Source: Halolamina sp. CBA1230 (GTDB lineage: Archaea > Halobacteriota > Halobacteria > Halobacteriales > Haloferacaceae). From it: 64,000 nt of DNA. Every line of letters begins with the position of its first letter. Positions within the stretch are counted from its first letter, which is position 1. The notes beneath the pieces are model-generated. The model worked only from the letters and a program-made list of their open reading frames with translations, ran no database searches and was not told the origin of the DNA. Shown here in pieces: positions 59,968 through 64,000 of this stretch. Made by a program: the position numbers and the translations under genes. The stretch spans positions 2,728,001 to 2,792,000 of the forward strand of contig NZ_CP054587.1 of the NCBI RefSeq assembly GCF_002025255.2, given 5' to 3'.

Positions 59968-60363
59968 TCAAGCCGGCACGTCGAGGCCGTCGACCGAAAG
60001 GGTGACGCCTTCCCGGCGGGCGCGCTCCTCGAGCGCTTCCAGCGCCGGGCGGACTTTCTCGGGGTCGCTCACGTCTTCGATCTCGACGCGGACGACGCCG
60101 ACGCCGAGGAACGCCCCCGCACGGACCACGTCGCGCAGGCGGTCGGCCTCCTTCTGTGTCGCGAGCGAGCAGTCCTCCGCGAAGCAGGCCTCGACCGTGA
60201 GCTCCGCGGGCTGGTACCCCTGGGCGGCGAGCTCGGCTTTCACCTCCCGCAGGTACTCCGGCGCGGTCGTCGACAGCGACGACGCCGCGAGTTCGACGGG
60301 CTCGACGTTCGAGGGGCGACAGGAGTCGACAGCCGATTCGACGCGCGTGGGGCTCGTGCTCAT
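59968..60363 (-). CDS. Conserved haloarchaeal protein, METTL5 neighbour
   Basis: 131 residues from ATG 60363. A flexible N-terminus MSTSPTRVESAVDSCRPSNV, a helix EYLREVKAELAAQGYQPAEL, two cysteines in VEACFAEDCSLATQKEADRL, and a C-terminal alpha/beta part GVVRVEIEDVSDPEKVRPAL. No known domain. Its stop abuts the start of the METTL5-like gene, so a linked role in RNA modification is possible. The two cysteines are 5 residues apart, too close for a zinc finger without partners. Confidence 0.6.
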   Translation of the reverse strand: MSTSPTRVESAVDSCRPSNVEPVELAASSLSTTAPEYLREVKAELAAQGYQPAELTVEACFAEDCSLATQKEADRLRDVVRAGAFLGVGVVRVEIEDVSDPEKVRPALEALEERARREGVTLSVDGLDVPA

Positions 60364-60529
60364 ACCACTGCATAGCCACTGGTTATCCAAAAAGGTTTCT
60401 CAATGCACAATAGTAATCACGCTTCGGCGACTTCCGGCCGTCCTTGGTCGCAGGCGAAGCACGGCGGAAACTCGGCAGCACCGCCACGTCTAGCGATTAG
60501 TTCTGTGTCTTACGTGAGGACGAAAAAAG

Positions 60530-60538
60530 CCTTATCTG
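60530..60538 (+). promoter_or_regulatory. TATA-like promoter of tfb
   Basis: CCTTATCTG about 28 bases before the ATG at 60562, preceded by an A-rich run, predicts a leaderless transcript. Confidence 0.55.
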
Positions 60539-60561
60539 TCGGGGTCACCAGAAACCTTTTA

Positions 60562-61521
60562 ATGGAACGTCCGAGCCGGGAGCGACAGCGGGAGTCCGAG
60601 GACGAGGACGAGTCGGCGGCCGACGAGGTTCTCACCTGCCCGGAGTGCGGGTCAGACGAGGTCATCACCGACGACGACCAGGGCGAACTCGTCTGTGACG
60701 ACTGCGGACTGGTGCTCGACGAGCGCCAGATCGACCGCGGCCCGGAGTGGCGGGCGTTCAACCACTCCGAGCGCCAGAGCAAATCCCGCGTCGGTGCGCC
60801 GATCACCGAGACGATGCACGACCGCGGGCTGACGACGACGATCGACTGGAAGGACAAGGACGCCTACGGTCGATCGCTGTCCTCCGAGAAGCGCAGTCAG
60901 ATGCACCGGCTGCGGAAGTGGCAGGAGCGCATCCGGACGAAGGACGCGGGCGAGCGGAACCTCCAGTTCGCGCTCTCGGAGGTCGACCGCATGGCCTCCG
61001 CACTCGGTGTCCCGCGTTCGGTCCGGGAGGTCGCGTCGGTGATCTACCGTCGCGCGCTCAACGAGGACCTGATCCGGGGACGCTCGATCGAGGGCGTCGC
61101 CACCGCCGCGCTGTACGCGGCCTGCCGACAGGAGGGGATCCCGCGCAGCCTCGACGAGGTCGCGGAGGTCTCCCGCGTGCCCCAGAAGGAGATCGGCCGC
61201 ACCTACCGCTACATCTCTCAGGAGCTCGGCCTCGAGCTCAAGCCCGTCGACCCCAAGCAGTTCGTCCCGCGCTTTGCCTCCGAGCTCGGCCTGAGCGAGG
61301 AGGTCCAGTCGAAGGCGACCGAGATCATCGATGTCTCCGCCGAGCAGGGGCTGCTCTCGGGGAAGTCACCGACGGGCTTTGCCGCCGCGGCGATCTACGC
61401 GGCGTCGCTGCTCTGTAACGAGAAGAAGACCCAGCGCGAGGTCGCCGACGTGGCCCAGGTGACGGAGGTCACCATCCGGAACCGCTACCAGGAACAGATC
61501 GAAGCGATGGGCTTCCGGTAG
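60562..61521 (+). CDS. tfb: Transcription initiation factor TFB (TFIIB)
   Basis: 319 residues from ATG 60562. Zinc ribbon [20 protein letters not shown] followed by DDCG; the B-finger and linker [18 protein letters not shown]; then two cyclin repeats around [20 protein letters not shown] and [20 protein letters not shown], with [20 protein letters not shown] and a final [26 protein letters not shown] recruits RNA polymerase to TBP-DNA. Haloarchaea have several tfb genes; which one this is cannot be told. The upstream stretch to 60403 is intergenic. Confidence 0.95.
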   Translation: MERPSRERQRESEDEDESAADEVLTCPECGSDEVITDDDQGELVCDDCGLVLDERQIDRGPEWRAFNHSERQSKSRVGAPITETMHDRGLTTTIDWKDKDAYGRSLSSEKRSQMHRLRKWQERIRTKDAGERNLQFALSEVDRMASALGVPRSVREVASVIYRRALNEDLIRGRSIEGVATAALYAACRQEGIPRSLDEVAEVSRVPQKEIGRTYRYISQELGLELKPVDPKQFVPRFASELGLSEEVQSKATEIIDVSAEQGLLSGKSPTGFAAAAIYAASLLCNEKKTQREVADVAQVTEVTIRNRYQEQIEAMGFR

Positions 61522-61545
61522 GCTCCGACCCCGTTCTGCCGTTCT

Positions 61546-63204
61546 TCACTCGCCGTTTCGTTCCGTCACGAACACGATCAGCCGTCGGTTCGTGAGCCCC
61601 TGCTCGATCGTGTATCGGTCGTAGCCCGACAGTCGATCGCCGACCGCGAGCCGGTGATCGGGCGTCGTGACGACGATCGGCGGGGGTGACGACGACATCG
61701 CGTCCGGTTCGGCGACGCTCGCCGTCTCGGCGTCGGCGCGCTCGACGTACCACGACAGCGGCAGGCGTGCCGAGAACGCGGCCTGTGCGCGCTCCGGAAC
61801 GGGCGGGCTATCGAGTGCCGACTCGTCGTCGACCACGATATCGCTGCCGACGTAGAGCACGTCGGTTCCGTCGTTACCCTCGACAGCTCCTTCCATCGCG
61901 GTCACGGCCGTCTGGTACTCGAACCCGGGCTGGGCGTACCCCGGGAGCGAATCGCCGGCCACGGGGTCGTCGTACACCTCGCCCGCGGCCACCGCGCCGG
62001 TGTGGACGCCCGCTGCGGAGAGGAGCAGGAGCGCCGCGGCGACCCGGGCAGCGTCGCCGGCGCTGATACTCGCTCTCGCGTACCGCCAGAGCGCCGTGAG
62101 CCCGACGGCTGCGGGGAGCGTCGCGGGGACGAGCACGTGAACGGCGACCCAGGGCTGGCTCACCTCCGACGCGACCGGGAACAGGAGGAGTCCGGCGCCG
62201 GCCCAGTAGGCGGCGAAGTTCACCAGCGGCCGCGACCGGCCGGCGTAGCGCTCCCGGAAGAACCCCCAGACGGCGAGCGCGACGACGGGCAGCGCCGTCG
62301 CCAGCAGCACCTCGGCGGTGCCGGCGACGAAGGGGAGCAGCGGGTGGTCGTTGGTGTACGTCGGCGGCGCGTACCGACCGAGCACGCGCACCGAGAGGAA
62401 CCGCTGCATGGCGCCGAGGGTGCCGGCTTCCAGCGCCGACAGCAGCGTCGACGGCTCCGTGAGGTCGACGCGGCCCCGGGGGAGGTAGAACGCGAGCGCG
62501 ACGACGACCGTGATCGCGGCGGCGCGCAGTAGCGCGACGGACCGATTGGCGAGGGCGTCGACGCCGGAACGGGCGCGTTCGCGGAGCGTCGCCGGATCGT
62601 CCCCACGAACGCGCACCTCGTCGACGGTCAGCAGCGCCGCGACCAGCCAGCAGCCGAACACCGCGAACACGAACCCCGAAGTGGTGAGCGCGAGGCCGAC
62701 GGCCGCCGCCGCGGCGTACAGCGCGCGGCGACTTCCCCGATCCCGCGCGCGCCACGCGAAGCCCACGGCGACGAGCGAGAACGCCGCCAGCGGGAGATCG
62801 CCGCGGAGAACACGGGCGTAGTACAGCAGCGGCGGCGCGAGCGCGAGTAGTGTCGCGAGTGCGGCGGTTTCTCCCCCCGAGAGCCCGTTTCGGTCGGGGT
62901 CGCGCCGGCGGAACAGCAGCGCCCCGAGCGGCAGCAGGCCGCCGATCAGGGCGACGGGGAGGCGGGCCGCGGCGTCGCTCGTGAGTCCGAGCGCGAACAG
63001 TCGGCGGCCGACGACGTAGAGGAACGGCCCGCCAGCGACGGGGCGGTACTCGTAGACGCCCGTCTCGAGCGAACGGAGCGTCCAGTAGCCCACTCGGGCC
63101 TCGTCCCAGTGGAACGGGCGCGCGCCGATGCCGACCAATCGAGCGAAGACTGCGAGCGCCGTCAGTGCGACGACGGCCCGCTCGACCCGATCGAGTCGGC
63201 GCAT
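61546..63204 (-). CDS. Flippase-associated membrane protein Agl23
   Basis: 552 residues from ATG 63204. The N-terminal ALAVFARLVGIGARPFHWDE has the ArnT/PMT-like luminal motif (FHWDEARVGYW), and about 11 hydrophobic segments follow. The C-terminal soluble domain runs from DSLPGYAQPGFEYQTAVTAM to the end, VVTTPDHRLAVGDRLSGYDR. This matches the family annotated as 'flippase activity-associated protein Agl23' (TIGR03663), a predicted glycosyltransferase-fold partner of N-glycan flipping. It is far from the main agl cluster but in the same window. Function is inferred. Confidence 0.8.
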   Translation of the reverse strand: MRRLDRVERAVVALTALAVFARLVGIGARPFHWDEARVGYWTLRSLETGVYEYRPVAGGPFLYVVGRRLFALGLTSDAAARLPVALIGGLLPLGALLFRRRDPDRNGLSGGETAALATLLALAPPLLYYARVLRGDLPLAAFSLVAVGFAWRARDRGSRRALYAAAAAVGLALTTSGFVFAVFGCWLVAALLTVDEVRVRGDDPATLRERARSGVDALANRSVALLRAAAITVVVALAFYLPRGRVDLTEPSTLLSALEAGTLGAMQRFLSVRVLGRYAPPTYTNDHPLLPFVAGTAEVLLATALPVVALAVWGFFRERYAGRSRPLVNFAAYWAGAGLLLFPVASEVSQPWVAVHVLVPATLPAAVGLTALWRYARASISAGDAARVAAALLLLSAAGVHTGAVAAGEVYDDPVAGDSLPGYAQPGFEYQTAVTAMEGAVEGNDGTDVLYVGSDIVVDDESALDSPPVPERAQAAFSARLPLSWYVERADAETASVAEPDAMSSSPPPIVVTTPDHRLAVGDRLSGYDRYTIEQGLTNRRLIVFVTERNGE

Positions 63205-63254
63205 GGGCGTCCCTGCCGCGCGCTGTGGCAAGAAGGTTCGGAAGCGCTATCGGC

Positions 63255-63333
63255 GCGAGGGAACGTTCGGAAGCGGCCCCGCCGCGAGGGAACGTTCGGA
63301 AGCGGCCCCGCCGCGAGGGAACGTTCGGAAGCG
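63255..63333. repeat. 29-base tandem repeat with central AACGTT palindrome
   Basis: Copies at 63255-63283 and 63284-63312 are identical and a third starts at 63313 (about 21 bases conserved); a weaker copy precedes them at 63235-63254. The unit has the core GGGAACGTTCGGAAGCGG. There are no unique spacers, so it is not a CRISPR. It lies between two divergent gene starts. Confidence 0.8.
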
Positions 63334-63362
63334 CCTTTGGGGCGAGCGCCCGACCGTCGGCC

Positions 63363-63650
63363 ATGAGCGTGCTCGACTCCCTCCCGGATCGCCCGCTGAC
63401 CGACGCCGAACTCGCCTCGTTCAACCGCTCGGACGCGCTGGAGATCGCCGTCGACGTGGCGGACCGCGAGGGCGCCGGCGAAGGGGCGATCGTGGGGCTG
63501 CTCCTCGCGACGGAGGACTGGGTGAAGGGGATCGTGTACGACCACGACGGCTGGCGCGTCGCGGAGACGGTCCCGCTCGGTGAGGGGGAGAACGAGCGCT
63601 ACGAGGGGATGCAGACCTGTGAGTCGGCGGTACGGGCGGCGCTGGACTGA
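63363..63650 (+). CDS. Conserved haloarchaeal small protein
   Basis: 95 residues from ATG 63363. MSVLDSLPDRPLTDAELASF then EIAVDVADREGAGEGAIVGL and DHDGWRVAETVPLGEGENER form an alpha/beta protein without recognised motif. The start lies 30 bases after the tandem 29-base repeats, which therefore occupy its promoter region. It is monocistronic; a UspA gene follows 41 bases later in the same direction and may share the promoter. Function unknown. Confidence 0.65.
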   Translation: MSVLDSLPDRPLTDAELASFNRSDALEIAVDVADREGAGEGAIVGLLLATEDWVKGIVYDHDGWRVAETVPLGEGENERYEGMQTCESAVRAALD

Positions 63651-63691
63651 ACCGTGGTTTCTAATCCCTCCCGCCCTACGGTCACGACGAG

Positions 63692-64000
63692 ATGTACGAC
63701 GACATCCTCGTTCCCACCGACGGAAGCCCCGCGGCGACCGCCGCGATCGACCACGCCGTCTCGCTCGCGGAGACGTACGACGCCACCATCCACGCGCTGT
63801 ACGTCGTCGACGCCAGCGCGTTCTCCTCGATCGAGTCCGGCTCCGAACTGGTGATCGACGCGCTGGAGGAGGAGGGCCAGCGGGCGGTCGAGGAGGTCGT
63901 CGACGCCGCCGAGGCCGCGGGCATCGACATCGAGACCCATATCGTCTCCGGCACCGCCTACCGCCGCATCCTCGACTACGTCGACAGCGAGGACGTCGAT
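63692..64000 (+). CDS. Universal stress protein, UspA family (cut at right edge)
   Basis: The first 103 codons: MYDDILVPTDGSPAATAAID is the N-terminal strand and DGS motif of the UspA fold, followed by SLAETYDATIHALYVVDASA and SGSELVIDALEEEGQRAVEE. It continues VSGTAYRRILDYVDSEDVD at the window edge. The ATP-binding GxxGxxG(S) motif lies beyond. Usp proteins in haloarchaea are many and mostly of unknown role. Confidence 0.9.
   Translation, partial: MYDDILVPTDGSPAATAAIDHAVSLAETYDATIHALYVVDASAFSSIESGSELVIDALEEEGQRAVEEVVDAAEAAGIDIETHIVSGTAYRRILDYVDSEDVD

Noticed and set aside
63255-63333. Tandem 29-base repeats as a CRISPR array
   Set aside because: The units follow each other without unique spacers, and no cas genes are nearby.

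Overview
The window is chromosomal DNA of a halophilic archaeon (class Halobacteria). The evidence is high GC, acidic proteins, TATA/BRE-type promoters with leaderless or near-leaderless starts, a TFIIB gene, Tat-dependent lipoproteins and a Haloferax-type archaeal N-glycosylation (agl) cluster. Most genes are intact. Both ends cut a gene: the oligosaccharyltransferase AglB on the left and a universal stress protein on the right. I see no tRNA, rRNA or CRISPR array.

Region 1 (1-16.4 kb) is a protein N-glycosylation locus: aglB (partial), aglG-like, two aglE-like glycosyltransferases around an FkbM methyltransferase, aglF, a sulfatase-fold hydrolase, an aglR-like flippase, aglM and aglJ. The variable centre (about 2.6-7.1 kb, AT-richer than its flanks) holds a cysteine-synthase-fold PLP enzyme leading the glycosyltransferase operon. 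Divergent from it is an asparagine-synthetase-like ligase without the glutaminase cysteine. I read this pair as a candidate system for putting an amino acid or amide on the glycan. Between aglM and aglJ lie an IS1341-type tnpB element and a TumE-type toxin gene with two tandem antitoxin genes plus the remnant of a third.

Region 2 (16.4-34 kb) starts with a CHAT (caspase-like) protein and a convergent 42-residue membrane peptide. It continues with a helix-hairpin-helix protein and acyl-CoA genes (3-hydroxyacyl-CoA dehydrogenase, acyl-CoA carboxylase with a fused epsilon-like domain, MaoC hydratase, CitE-type lyase). Glutamate dehydrogenase, ribH, an aminotransferase, an aldo/keto reductase, thioredoxin reductase and cysS follow. 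A decayed tnpB tail sits behind the aminotransferase gene.

Region 3 (34-36 kb) is a complete tnpA-tnpB IS200/IS605 element next to another relic end hairpin.

Region 4 (36-50.3 kb) is a molybdenum-hydroxylase neighbourhood: xdhC and a mocA-like gene, then a five-gene oligopeptide-type ABC transporter, then a three-subunit coxSML-type hydroxylase.

Region 5 (50.3-64 kb) holds a membrane protein with a winged-helix regulator, a DyP-like Tat protein coupled to a P19-like Tat lipoprotein (possible iron acquisition), an S9 peptidase, an Ogg-type DNA glycosylase, carbonic anhydrase, a METTL5-like methyltransferase, TFB, Agl23 and a UspA protein. Two tandem-repeat patches (56.8 and 63.25 kb) are not explained by the genes; the first has compensatory changes in its hairpin stems.
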